64,000 nt of DNA from Caenorhabditis elegans (taxonomy: Eukaryota; Nematoda; Chromadorea; Rhabditida; Rhabditidae): assembly GCF_000002985.6 (NCBI RefSeq), contig NC_003283.11, positions 13,144,001-13,208,000 on the forward strand, read 5' to 3'. A program made the translations under genes and the position numbers. Each line of letters opens with the position of its first letter. Position 1 is the first letter of the stretch. A model generated the notes under the pieces. That model saw nothing but the letters and a program-made list of their open reading frames with translations, ran no database searches and had not been told where the DNA came from. Positions 49,528 through 61,200 of this stretch are shown here, piece after piece.

Positions 49528-49994
49528 ACCGAGTAGATCTGGAAGTTTAGAAAGAAATTGAATGAAAAAAGCCTGTGCGGAATTGTAATTTGGAAATTAA
49601 GAAACAATGCAATATTTTCAAGAGCGAGAAAGTTGTTTCAATTAAAATAATTATGAATTAATTGAAGTTTAACTGCACTTTACAAAGCATAAACTTTTTA
49701 AATGCTTTATATTTGTCTTAAAACAAAAAATATCCGAACTGAATTCGAAAAATGAAAAAAAAAACCAGAAAATCGAAACCTCGAATTCAAGCAGCCCCGC
49801 ACTGATTGCGGCAATTCTCAAGATCGCGTCGAGACCCTCACCGCTGACGTATTGCACCTTTGAAAGTTACTGTAGCAGTAAATATGATTTGGCAGGCACA
49901 GAAATTTTTTGCGAAGAGTTTGTTCTCATTAAAACACGAGTATTTATTCTAATATTGGCAAAAACATTTTAGAAACTGATTTTAGTAATAAAAA
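49528..49994. other. sun-1 promoter region
   Basis: The 467 nt between sun-1 and the 3' end of receptor copy 3 include a partial copy of the dispersed repeat with the cgcgtcgagaccctcaccgc motif (about 49795-49875). No TATA or other specific element can be claimed. Confidence 0.4.
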
Positions 49995-51657
49995 TTAAAT
50001 CGCTCTCGAAGTTTGCCTTCTCTGCTGTGAGTTTGAATTGGCTTGTGAAGTAGTGAGAGAAACTCTCACAGAAACGAGTTTCCGAATTTCTTTTGAAGTG
50101 AAAAAGAAGAAGCACGGCGTTGCAGCTCCAGCGCATATTTCAGTCTGCAATACGGATAATTTTTCAAGATTGCTATGGAAAAATTAAAAAAAAAACGAAC
50201 CGTATTAATAATCCGTTTTATCAAAAATGCAGTTGCTATTTCAAACTTGATAGTTTGGCATAATAGGAAAACCGACGATGAAATCTGGAAATTTTTTTTT
50301 TCATTTTTTCGTTCTTAAATCAAACAGGACCTGAAATAGGCAAAATATAAAAACCGCCTGTTTCAAAATAGTGAGCTCGTATTTGTTGAGTGCTGCTTTT
50401 TTCATTAAAATTATTTTAATGATAATTGCAATATATATTCCCAGAATAAATATTGGAAGAATAAATTGTATTAAAATTTCAATCTGAAAGTGTTTATTGG
50501 ACTGGATATTTTCATTATTGTGCTTACAGTTTGTACAATTGTCGGTGGAGCAATATTTTTAATTCCACTACTAGTTTCACAACTCAAAACATAATGTTTC
50601 ATTAAAATTCGTTCATCATATTCATATTGGCAGTTATTCATAATCATAGACACTACAACAAAAGCAGACAATACCCATACCATTCCCATCCAAAAGTATG
50701 TTATCGGTCTGGGATTAGTAGATTAAAATTCCAAAAATTTCAGAATTCCCTACTTTTCAAAAGCAATATCCGTGTGTTTTTTGAAAAAGAACACAAACAT
50801 CCGATGTATTGCAATTATCAAGTTTGAGAAAAGTATTGCATTATGACAGAAATCGATTACATTGGACATGTAGTAGAATGAGGCTGAACAAAAAAAATGA
50901 TTCAAAATTGATTCAAAAAAAGTTACCGGATTGAACGAATTCCTTGGTTATCAAAGCAAATAATGTCGCTGGTACATTAATTAAAAAGTTTAAAGAAGAC
51001 ATTATGAAAACAGAAATGGTCAGTTGAGTTAAAAACCAGAAAAATATCATCTGAATTTTTTCAATAAATTCCTTGGAAAAAGTTATGTAAAACGTGTTTC
51101 ATTACTTTTTTGAAATGGCTCCAAAGGATCACAGAAAGAGCCAAGAAAACTCCAGTCAAAATAGTTGATGCAAATGTGGACATAACAAACAAGGTGATAA
51201 TAAAATAATAGAGCCCATCCTTATCTTCTGGTGGAATGTTACCAGCTACCTTACAAGTTAAACATTTAATCTGCGACAACTATTTCATTTCAGCTAGTGT
51301 TTTTTCAAGCTCAACTGGTTCAAAACTGAATACCAGCGAAATTTTTCGAATTATTTTTTGAAAAGCTGAAGTTGTGGTAATTTACCAAAATTTTAACAAA
51401 GTTCAATCTAAAACATATTGGAGTTTAGAAATGATATTTGCAAAATTTTAAAAGATGAAAAAAGTTTTGAATTCAGGTTTCACCAATATTATAATTTGAA
51501 AATAGATTTTAGACCAACTGACCTCTCCAAGAACCGTGTCTTTTAAATCAGATAAATTCTTTCTTCTAATAAAGTCATTAGAAAATGGATCATCTCCTTG
51601 TCCATATACTACATTTAAAAATATCAAAAAGTAGAGTAGAAGAAACATAGATTTCAT
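49995..51657 (-). CDS. Serpentine (7TM) chemoreceptor, copy 3
   Basis: Eight exons (51657-51523, 51249-51106, 51050-50927, 50883-50754, 50708-50528, 50483-50331, 50284-50201, 50144-49995) encode 366 residues with no lesions. Signal peptide MKSMFLLLYFLIFLNVVYG, TM2 block LNFLINVPATLFALITKEFV, loop MNNCQYEYDERILMKHYVLS with CET, TM5/6 block ending ELTILKQAVFIFCLFQ, and the C-terminal AGAATPCFFFFTSKEIRKLV. Exon lengths and phases match copies 1, 2 and 4. Closest to copy 2 by the YEYDE..KHY loop. The ligand is unknown. Confidence 0.82.
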
Positions 51658-52290
51658 AAACTCAACAAATTGAGTACGCTGATTATTTTGGAAAACTGAA
51701 AAGCAGGTGGAGTCAAGAAATCAATTAATTTCAAAAACTCAACACATGACTAGATGAAATTTTCAGCTTTGATGTGAGATCATGACGAGATTAGGAATTG
51801 GATGAATATCAAGTAGCACTTTGAATAAAATTGTTTTGAATGTTATATTTTGTGTAGATAAGTTGAAACTAGACATTCCACCCAATTGAGCTCTGGAGCG
51901 CCACACTTCACAAGCGTTAACGTTCCGAATTAAACGTTTCACATATTGGATTTTTCTACGTGCCCAAAAAATTAACAATCATTAATTGAAAATATTAAAT
52001 AATTGTTCCATTTTTTCCTATAAAGGAGGATTATTTTTCTGCTTTGAACCAAAATTATTAAGAACGAAATTTTTATACTTTTTCAGTGGTCAGAATAGTT
52101 TATGATTAAAAATTTTATTCCAGAAAAGAATTGCATGATATATTTTCTGATTTATATTATTTATTTAGAAAGCTAAAAAGTACATTTCTACACGTTTTAA
52201 GATTTTAAAACTAGTCCCCTTTACAACATATGTTAGTGGTATAGTGGTATAAAGTTATAGTTCCAATTCTTGAGAATTTAAATAGAAGAA
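51658..52290. other. Intergenic region between receptor copies 3 and 4
   Basis: AT-rich spacer holding the presumed promoter of copy 3. No repeat or motif stands out. Confidence 0.4.
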
Positions 52291-53923
52291 TCATGCGACC
52301 GATCCAAGAGCAGAGATACTTGACACATTCCGAAGTCTTATATTCGAACTAGCTTGAGAATTATTCATAGAGCTTTTAACTGATGCCATCTTTTTAATTT
52401 CTTTTGAAGTGAAGAAAAAGAAGCAAGGCGTCGCCGCACCAGCTAATATTTCCATCTGAAATCACAAGTTCAATGCAATAAGTTTTCAAAGTTATTATCG
52501 AACCGTATTGATAACTCGTTTGATAAGAAATGCAGTAGCCACACCGAATTTTACCGTTTGACAAAGAAGAAACACGACAGAAGATACCTGTGAAATTGAA
52601 TAGATTTAAATGGGATAGCTAGGTAATGTTTGATTACTTGAAAAACAAAGAATACGAAGAATGCTTGCTTTAAAATGGTGATTTCACTTGATTTCAGTGA
52701 TGATTGTTTCATTATCATTATCTTGATTGTAAGTGCAATATAGATCCCAAAAATTATACAAGGAATTGCAAATTGGATCACTATTTCCATCTGAAATAAT
52801 ATTTTTTAAAGTGGTTCAGAAGCTAATTTCTCTGTTTACAATTGAGATTGCTTTTGGTGGCGGCAAGTTGACAACTGCACTTGTCTGACAATAAAGTTCA
52901 TAATGTAGAACATTCAGTGAATACCTATAGCGGCAGTTATTATACATCATAGCATACACTACCAATAGTGAAAGTAGATATACAGATATCATCCACGCAT
53001 ACATAAATGGCCTGAAAGCGTTCAAAGTTCATATGATCAACTCTGACATTGTTTTTACGTGTCAAAGACACTGTCCGCCAAGTTTCGAAAAAAGAAAACG
53101 AAACATCTCTGAACTGCGATCACCAGATTGCAAAAAAGAATAGTGTAATGGCAAATGTCTATGATATAGGAAATGAGAAGAAACGCTTCTGGAAGAAAAA
53201 AAGAAACAATTGATGATCACAAAACGTTTCGATACCTGATTTCACAAAATCTTTGGTTAAGAGAGAAAATAATGTTGCAGGAACATTGATGAGAAGATTG
53301 AGAATTGAAATAATAAATATAGACAATGTGAGCATACATAGAAACCAGAAAAATTTCATCTGAAACAATCAAATTGGAAACTGTCAAAAATTTAATATCG
53401 GCAGAACCTTTCTAAAACTTAGTTTTGAAGTTTGCATCGTTTATGCCCGATAAAAAAGACACAAGAAAAACTTGGTGAGAAAGACAAAAAATGGGTGAAA
53501 CTTGGGAAAACTTGGTAATCCTTGCCACGTTATATCAAAAGATGTCGCTAAATCCCAAGTTAATAGAAGATTCTCACTTTTGTGAAAAACCAACTCATTG
53601 CAAACTATTCCTGAGTTTAAATTCATCTTACATGTTTGAATCTCTTCCACAGGATCACCGATGCAACAAGAAATGCTCCAGTTAGCAATGTGGAAATGAT
53701 TGTCGAGGCTGTGAACGTTGCAATAATAAAATAATACAAAAAATTCTTATCTTCAGGAGGAATCTCTGCATCGACCTGAAGTTTACTAGTTATACCTATT
53801 TTCCAATAAATAAAAAATTACCTCTTCAAGCGGTGAACTTTTAGGAGGTGAAACTCCATCAGAAGATTGCAGATGAGCATTTGCTAATATTCCAAAAACA
53901 AACAAAAGAACAATCGAAAGCAT
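52291..53923 (-). CDS. Serpentine (7TM) chemoreceptor, copy 4
   Basis: Eight exons (53923-53822, 53775-53632, 53359-53236, 53188-53059, 53011-52840, 52790-52638, 52587-52504, 52455-52291) encode 357 residues, intact. It opens with the signal peptide MLSIVLLFVFGILANAH; the first loop has AEIPPEDKNFLYYFII, TM2 LNLLINVPATLFSLLTKDFV, TM3 AVQRCFVFFF, an extracellular loop with YNNCRYRYSLNVLHYELYC, and the C-terminal AGAATPCFFFFTSKEIKKM. The copy-1-like TM2 and TM3 signatures (TKDFV; QRxxVFFF) group copies 1 and 4 apart from 2 and 3. Confidence 0.82.
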
Positions 53924-54325
53924 TTCAAAAGATTAATCGATTAAAAAGTGAGTTCAGTAAGTATTAGAAAACTAACTAAAAGTTGATTTCGTGAGAGATG
54001 AAAAAGCAGCTGGAAATCAACATTTTCGCGCCTGAGCACGTTATTGCCTTTTATAATGATTAAAATGAGAATGTCTTGACGTTTTTTCTACGAACAAATG
54101 TCAATAATACAACTTTAGTTTCGTGTTTAGTGTAATCTGCATCATAATTTTTTTTGGAACGCTTGATCCAATGACGTTCATTACACTTTCGTTGACTTTG
54201 TGTTACGATTGTATTGTTTTTATGTTCAAATTGCAGATTGTCATGTTCATTCTAATCTATCAGGATGACTTTGCAAAAATGGATAAAGCAAGATGTTGGA
54301 AATAAAAAAAACAAAAAAAAAACAT
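53924..54325. other. Intergenic region between receptor copy 4 and collagen
   Basis: Promoter side of receptor copy 4 and 3' side of the collagen gene. It is AT-rich and no specific element is recognised. Confidence 0.35.
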
Positions 54326-55315
54326 TTAATATCCTGGGGCGGTACGTGGTGGTGGGCAGTGATCGCAAGCTCCCTCGGATCCGCTGTCTCCGTCTTGTCC
54401 TGGGGCTCCAGCTTGTCCTGGTTGTCCTGGGGCTCCTGGAGCTCCGGCATCTCCTTGTGGTCCTGGACCTCCTGGTTGACCGGATCCAGATTGTCCTGGC
54501 TGTCCTGGGGCTCCGGCTGGTCCTGGTGGTCCTGGTGGTCCAGCTGGTCCTGGGGTGCCTGGAACATCGACGACTTGTCCTGGGGCTCCTGGGGCTCCGG
54601 CGTTTCCGTTGGATCCTGGTTGTCCAGATGGTCCTGGTGGTCCGGCTGGTCCTGGTGGTCCTGGAAGGGAAGCTCCTCCGGTTTGTCCTGGGACTCCTGG
54701 GGCTCCTGAAGGTCCCTTTTGTCCTGGGGCTCCTGATGGCCCTGGTGGTCCAGCTGGGCAGTCGAAGCAGAAGCTGTCTGGTCCAGCGGTTTGGTCCTCA
54801 GAGGCATCTTGTCCTGGGTTTCCTGGAGCTCCTGGGGCTCCGTCGTTTCCTGGGGCTCCATCTTGTCCTGGGGATCCAGCTGGTCCAGCAGCTCCGGTTC
54901 CGCATGAGCAGCATGATCCTCCGGCGGATCCTCCGAATCCTCCGACTGCGGCGTCAGCTCCGTAAGATTGTCTGCGGACCTTGGAGGCTCTGGCTTTGCG
55001 GTGGTAAGACTCGCGCTTGATGCGTCCAGCAACTCCGCTAACTCCCTCGAACTGAAATTAGAAAAGTTAGGATTCAATTTCATAGTAATATCAACTCACT
55101 CTTTGGTACTCATCCCAGAGTCCGTTTGATCTGTGGGCACAGAATTCGACCTCGGATTGAAGGGAAGATTGAACGTGTTGCATGTAGTTGTAAAGCATTG
55201 GAACGGCAACAATAGCGGTCAAAGTGGCAATGGTCGAGACTGCGATTCCGAAGAATGCAACCTTGCGGAGAGACTCAGTCTCATAAGCGATTTGTTTTGG
55301 ATCCTCAGACGACAT
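54326..55315 (-). CDS. col-159: Cuticle collagen (col-159)
   Basis: Two coding exons (55315-55100 and 55051-54326) encode 313 residues. The N-terminus has the nematode collagen domain with a membrane segment ([20 protein letters not shown]), then a subtilisin-type processing site (KVRRQ), Cys-rich knots ([22 protein letters not shown]) and Gly-X-Y blocks interrupted in the standard places, ending TAPGY. A 48-nt leader intron (55316-55363) puts the acceptor directly against the ATG, and a TATA box lies upstream. Products are secreted, trimmed and disulphide/tyrosine cross-linked into the cuticle. The symbol is from remembered order next to sun-1; which of the two tandem genes carries which number is less certain. 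Confidence 0.85.
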
Positions 55316-55418
55316 CTTAAAATTTAAGATCTTGTGTGTTTAAAGAAATCGCTTAAAACTTACAATTTCTGAATAGACTGGACCGGGAAGTCAAGTGTCT
55401 TAAAGCGTACGCTGTCCG

Positions 55419-55426
55419 TATTTATA
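55419..55426 (-). promoter_or_regulatory. TATA box of col-159
   Basis: TATAAATA read on the minus strand, 104 nt upstream of the ATG and about 55 nt before the leader donor (55363), a suitable position for a core promoter of a highly expressed cuticle collagen. Confidence 0.55.
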
Positions 55427-57097
55427 CCCATTGTGGTGTAATACCTTTGCTTGTGTAGAGTGGGACGGATGTGAAAATCTAGAAGGTCGTTCGTCTTTAG
55501 CTATTTTCTTCATTATCGTTTCATTTCCTGGTTTATTACTAGCTCGTGCCGAAGATTGTTCATTGCGGGGTCGTTTTTTTAACCAGACGTCAATGCCATT
55601 TTATGTGTTGATTATAAATTGATACTTGAAAACTAAAAAATAAAGTAAACTAAACGTCATTGAGTGTAAAAACGGAAAAAATAGAAAACATCTGCCGGAA
55701 ATGTACATAGTAGTTCAGAATGTTTGCTTTGGAGCTCTAACAAATTTTAATTTTCAAAATAATGGAAATGCTAAAATGTCTACTTCAGGAAGAGTCGACC
55801 CTCATCCACATGAAAACGCTGCAAAACTTTTATAAGGATCCAGTTTACATATGAAAAACTGATAATGATTATGTGCCATTTTCATTAATAGTTTAAACAC
55901 ACATTGAAAAAAAAAACTCTACCTATGAATAATGTGATTCTAAAACGTTTATACCAAATCAAAAGGGTATTACTGGAAAATATATACGAGTAAAAAACAA
56001 GTTTGCATCGATGGTTAGTATGGTTTGTTGAAATAGTTACTCGATTTGAGAAACATTAGAAAAAGAAACATTTCCACTCATACATTTTCTCTGCAATTTT
56101 CAGAGAATTAGATCTGCTCCTTTTATTGCTGCAGAAAAATTTAACGAAAAAAAAATTTCTGCAGAAAAAAAAAAGCGAATCAAACTGTTAAAATTAATGT
56201 AGCATTCCAAAACTTTTTGAGGATATTACTTTAGTTCAATAAATCTGTTTTGTCTCTACTCTCGGTAGAATCCAGAGTCACCACTTCAACAACTGACAAA
56301 GATCCTTGTGAAAAAACTGGACATTTCTTTTACCGAATCGTTTAGAATTATGTTGCTGCCGATGTGTCTAAATTCCCGTTTAAGATAAGTTTGCATTGAA
56401 GTAATGAAAGTTGAGACTTGTTTATATCAGAAAATGAAGAAAATTGCAATTTTGATAAGATATGAGATTTGCCTTCGTTATCTCTTTTCTAGAGATGGCG
56501 GATATAATGAAAACACAAACTTTAGAAATATCCGGTGACAATTTGAAGTTCGTGTAGAAGATTCACCAGATCAGATATCTTGGCAAATTTCACATACGCA
56601 AAAGATTTTAGAGTCTTTTCCCAGTAACCCTGTAAATTGTATAGAGGCAAATGTACGAGAATCTCAAGAATCAAAGCTAATACGGTCTCGTTAAAACGAT
56701 TACATGTTTTACCTTTGAAAAACTTTTTGTTATGTTCTCGAAACCTTCGAATCACTTGTCAAACAATATTAAACTTCCTGTTTACTGCTTAGAAGGGGTT
56801 TCCGTTGTCCAATTACCGAAAACAATAAAAGGGCAACACTGTAAGTAGACCACTTGGATCTTGATGACCTTGAATGAAAGTTTCTCCTTAATGCGAAGAA
56901 CAACAGACTCTCGAGTGTGTACGGAAACACCTTATTGTAACTTTTTTCAGCCGTTGGTTTTTTGTTAACATAAGACAAAAATTGGATGATGCAGTTTTTA
57001 TTTCTACAGGGTGCTAGTGTTCACAATTGGATTTGTGAAGAAATAAAGCAAGATAATGGAAGTGAGAGAAATGATGTCATAATCAATTCGGATACAT
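55427..57097. other. Spacer between the two collagen genes
   Basis: About 1.6 kb of AT-rich sequence that should hold the regulatory region of the left collagen gene and the 3'UTR of the right one. Two minus-strand open frames (56978-56769 and 56755-56522) have no recognised product or supported splicing. Confidence 0.4.
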
Positions 57098-58099
57098 TTA
57101 ATATCCTGGGGCGGTACGTGGTGGTGGGCAGTGATCGCAAGCTCCCTCGGATCCGCTGTCTCCGTCTTGTCCTGGGGCTCCAGCTTGTCCTGGTTGTCCT
57201 GGGGCTCCTGGAGCTCCGGCATCTCCTTGTGGTCCTGGGCCTCCTGGTTGAGCGGATCCAGATTGTCCTGGCTGTCCTGGGGCTCCGGCTGGTCCTGGTG
57301 GTCCTGGTGGTCCAGCTGGTCCTGGGGTTCCTGGAACATCGACGACTTGTCCTGGGGCTCCTGGGGCTCCGGCGTTTCCGTTGGATCCTGGTTGTCCAGA
57401 TGGTCCTGGTGGTCCGGCTGGTCCTGGTGGTCCTGGAAGGGAAGCTCCTCCGGATTGTCCTGGGGCTCCTGGGGCTCCTGAAGGTCCCTTTTGTCCTGGG
57501 GCTCCTGATGGTCCTGGTGGTCCAGCTGGGCAGTCGAAGCAGAAGCTGTCTGGTCCAGCGGTTTGGTCCTCAGAGGCATCTTGTCCTGGGTTTCCTGGGG
57601 CTCCTGGGGCTCCGTCGTTTCCTGGAGCTCCGTCTTGTCCTGGGGATCCAGCTGGTCCAGCAGCTCCGGTTCCGCATGAGCAGCATGATCCTCCGGCGGA
57701 TCCTCCAAATCCTCCGACAGCGGCGTCAGCTCCGTAAGATTGTCTGCGGACCTTGGAAGCTCTGTGTGGTCCAGAGGCTCTGCGGTGGTAAGATTCACGC
57801 TTGATGCGTCCAGCAACTCCGCTGACTCCCTCGAACTGAAAATAGGAAAGTTTGGATTCAATTTCATAGTAATATTAGCTCACTCTTTGGTACTCATCCC
57901 AGAGTCCGTTTGATCTGTGGGCACAGAATTCGACCTCGGATTGAAGGGAAGATTGAACGTGTTGCATGTAGTTGTAGAGCATTGGAACGGCAACAATAGC
58001 GGTCAACGTAGCAATGGTTGAGACTGCAATTCCGAAGAATGCAACCTTGCGGAGAGACTCAGTCTCATAAGCTATTTGTTTTGGATCCTCAGACGACAT
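57098..58099 (-). CDS. col-160: Cuticle collagen (col-160), tandem paralogue
   Basis: Two coding exons (58099-57884 and 57835-57098) encode 317 residues, nearly identical to the neighbouring collagen. The first exon protein is identical over its 72 residues. The main difference is four extra residues before the processing site ([15 protein letters not shown] versus [11 protein letters not shown]). Same knots, Gly-X-Y blocks and C-terminus. A 57-nt leader intron (58100-58156) ends at ttttttag against the ATG. Role as for its neighbour: a structural cuticle collagen, probably pulsed with the moults, which is known for the family and not visible here. Confidence 0.85.
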
Positions 58100-58214
58100 C
58101 TAAAAAAGGAGAAATTTCAGAAGATTCAAAGAAAAAAGGTTTGAAGTAAAACTTACAATGACTAAATGGACAGGACCGAGTAGTCAAGTGATTTGACCAT
58201 TGTCGAGTCATCCC

Positions 58215-58221
58215 TTTTATA
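58215..58221 (-). promoter_or_regulatory. TATA box of col-160
   Basis: TATAAAA on the minus strand, about 60 nt upstream of the leader donor at 58156, equivalent in position to the TATA box of the other collagen. Confidence 0.55.
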
Positions 58222-61200
58222 CTTGCCAAGGTGTAATACTCTGATAGCACGTAGTACGGTAACGCAGATGCCAAAAACTCAAACCAGGAACCGTTTGGCT
58301 TCTCTCCTCCCTCTACTGCTTTGTCTATTACTCCTGTGTGTTCTGCCATTAGGGGTTTCTCTGTCAAATTGACCTCGAAATACAAAAAAAGAGAGAAGTA
58401 AATGATATTTATGATAGTAGATAGGTAGAGACAGCAAAAAACCGTTTGGAAAAGTGATAAAAAAGTAAGAAGGGATAGATGAGAAGCGACGGGTGAAAAT
58501 TGGAAAAAGATGAAAAGAAAGCAGGGGAACAAGGCAGAAAGAGGAAGTGTTTTTCGATTTTCTCGTGTTATATCGATGAATGATAGCAAGTTGTAAAAAG
58601 TAATCTGATGTAAAACGGAACTATTTACTGAAAACCTTGCAGACGGTTATCGGGATATTTTCGTCAGTAAACAAAAATCTGTTCAAATGTTCATCTTATC
58701 TGACGTATTCGAGAATTTTTGCAAATCCAAATTGAATGGCAGATAAGACAACGGAATGTATGAAGAGACATCATTAATCGGGGATCAGTTTTTTCGATTA
58801 CAGTTATTTTTTTTCCTGAAAAAAATCTGAAAATGTAAATGGCGGTCTGTGAAAAAGACAACAACTCGGATTAAATTTTCAGAAATGCAGTAGACCAATA
58901 AAGTGACATCTATCGAGACAAGGATCAGAAAATGGGTTAAACTTCAGATAGTTGGCATAAAATGAAAAGTTGAATAAGGTTGTTAGCCAAACTTTTTCAT
59001 TTAACATTTATAATTAATAACAATACGAACCAAAATGGTTCTCATTCGATTGTTTAATTTGATCAACAGTAATTCTTTTTTCTATGTTTTTAGTTGACTG
59101 CAAAGAATTGTTCATTCTTTGTGCGTTTTTATTTATTTTTTAGAAACAATAATTCGCTTTAAAAAAACCCACTGTGAACATACACACAAAGTATATTTTG
59201 GATTTTTGCTCTAACACATATCCCAAAACAATTTTTTGTTGAATAATATCTGAATGCTTTTTTATTCAAATAAAAAAATTTTGCAATAAGTTTCGACAGT
59301 AAGAATTTTTAAAACAAAACTTCGTAAATTTTAAATTGTTTTTCTACAAAAAAAAACTGTAAGATTATAACAATTTGAAAAAAGTAAATAAATTCTTTTG
59401 ATAACTAACCAAAATATTTCCCACATTTTTCGTTTTAGATACTTTTTTGATATTTTCAAAAATATATATACTGCCCCTAAAGTTATAAGAAGAGGTGCAC
59501 CAAAATTTATGTCTGTAAATGTTAGTAATTTTTCTCACAAAAAATATGAGAATTATGTATATAGAATTTCTACCTACCTTTTAGTTTCACATTTGAAATT
59601 CAATAAAGAATATTCTATGACTTAAAAACAAAACAAAACCTCGTAAAATATTCAGCCTCCTAAAAAAAGACAACTCTACGCAAAAATTTATTGAAGTCTG
59701 TCAACATCGAAGAGGTCCCAAAGGTCGAAAAGCAACAACTTCAGTGTCAAAGTTTTCAATTCTCTCCAGCAATTCGGTTTTTTGTGCTTTTTATTGTCTG
59801 CTCTTCACTGTTTCTTTTTTATCATTCCTTTTTTGTTCATCGATCAATCGAATTTTGTCTCATAATCGGTGTGAATGAAGCACTGCTGCTTTTCTTTTTC
59901 TCTCTTTTTAAAAAGCAAATTCATTGTTCGCAAAACCATTATTTCTGTCGTGCTACGCAAATAATAAACCGAGTTCCGATGAAGCATTCACACATTCCCT
60001 AGTTGTCATGAATTTCCAAAGAAATGTCTTCTATGAATCGTTGAATTGTTGAAATTTTTTAACAGCTGACAATTTAGTTTTGGGCTAATTGATTAGTACT
60101 TTGAACATTTTATAAAAATTACTTGAAAAACTCGTGTAAAAGTTGGAAATGTAGAATTCTATATGTACTCTCTAAACCATATTGCTTTATTTTAATTAAA
60201 ACTTATGATACAAAAATCCCTAAAAGTTTCAACGGGATATAAAAAAAATCGTGTACAATTTTCCCTCAACAACTTTTTCCACTCTTTCATTTTCTCGTTC
60301 TCTCTCTCTCCCTCTCGCACCCAATTTCCATGTTGTATTCCTACAAACTTCTCATATTATTCTCTTCTATCGCCTGTTTTTTTTTGTTTTTTTTTCACCA
60401 CATAGTGTTCGTCTTCTGCTGCTATCCTCCACCACCACCACCAATAGCAAAAAACGACGCCTTTTTTCTGTTTTCACTCTGGAACTTTTTTAATGTTATT
60501 TCTTCTATGTGACTCGCCTGAAGCTTGTCGTTTTAAGCATCACAATCTCATTTGCACAAGTTTTTAAAGAAAAATAATCGGAAGTTCTTTGTGGTTCCCG
60601 TTTTTGTCCGACAGGGTACTTGAAAATTGTGCTCACGTGTGTGTGAATCTCATCTCGTTTTCTTCTTTTTTCTTGTTTCTTTCCTTCCAACCACACATCT
60701 GATGAATGCTGAGCAAAAGTAATTGAGGTACGTACTCTTCACTCTTTTTTCTTTTTATTCCAGTTCTGACAACTTGCCAGATTATTTTATTATGTACAAG
60801 TTTACTTCAAAGTCTTGATTTATAGTCTGAAAAGTAGAATTTCTTTTTTTCTTTATAAGAATTTTACAAAAAATACTATACGAATAAAATTAATTTTCCC
60901 GATCGTTACTTATTCCGAAAATTCGAATGAATTATTTATGTTTTTTAGGTAGCTGCCATACATTTTTTTCATTGTATCAAATTGAATTATTTCTTGAGGA
61001 TTTTTTCATCTGGCACGCAAAATAGGAAAACTAAACGAATTTCCAGTTAAAAATTGCCGAGCTGAATTGAAATCAGAAGAAAAGTTTTGTAAACTGACCT
61101 CTGACAAAATTATTGCCAAAAAATTACAATTGTTTCGCCGGTTGAAAAATATATGGCCACTAACATCTTCCGATAACAACCTAAGTTGTTTTTTTGAAAA

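Noticed and set aside
54265..55020. Long plus-strand open frames (250 codons) opposite the left collagen gene
   Set aside because: Gly-X-Y repeats rich in GGA/CCA leave the complementary frames stop-free; the products are low-complexity shadows. The same applies to 56986-57804 opposite the right collagen and to the alternative minus-strand frames rich in Gln-Asp-Pro.
56522..56978. Two neighbouring minus-strand open frames between the collagens
   Set aside because: No convincing splice join, no trans-splice acceptor before the ATG and no recognised family; left as non-coding spacer.
58089..58589. Minus-strand open frame of 166 codons upstream of col-160
   Set aside because: It covers the collagen TATA box and leader, has no recognisable domain and looks like chance openness of promoter DNA.
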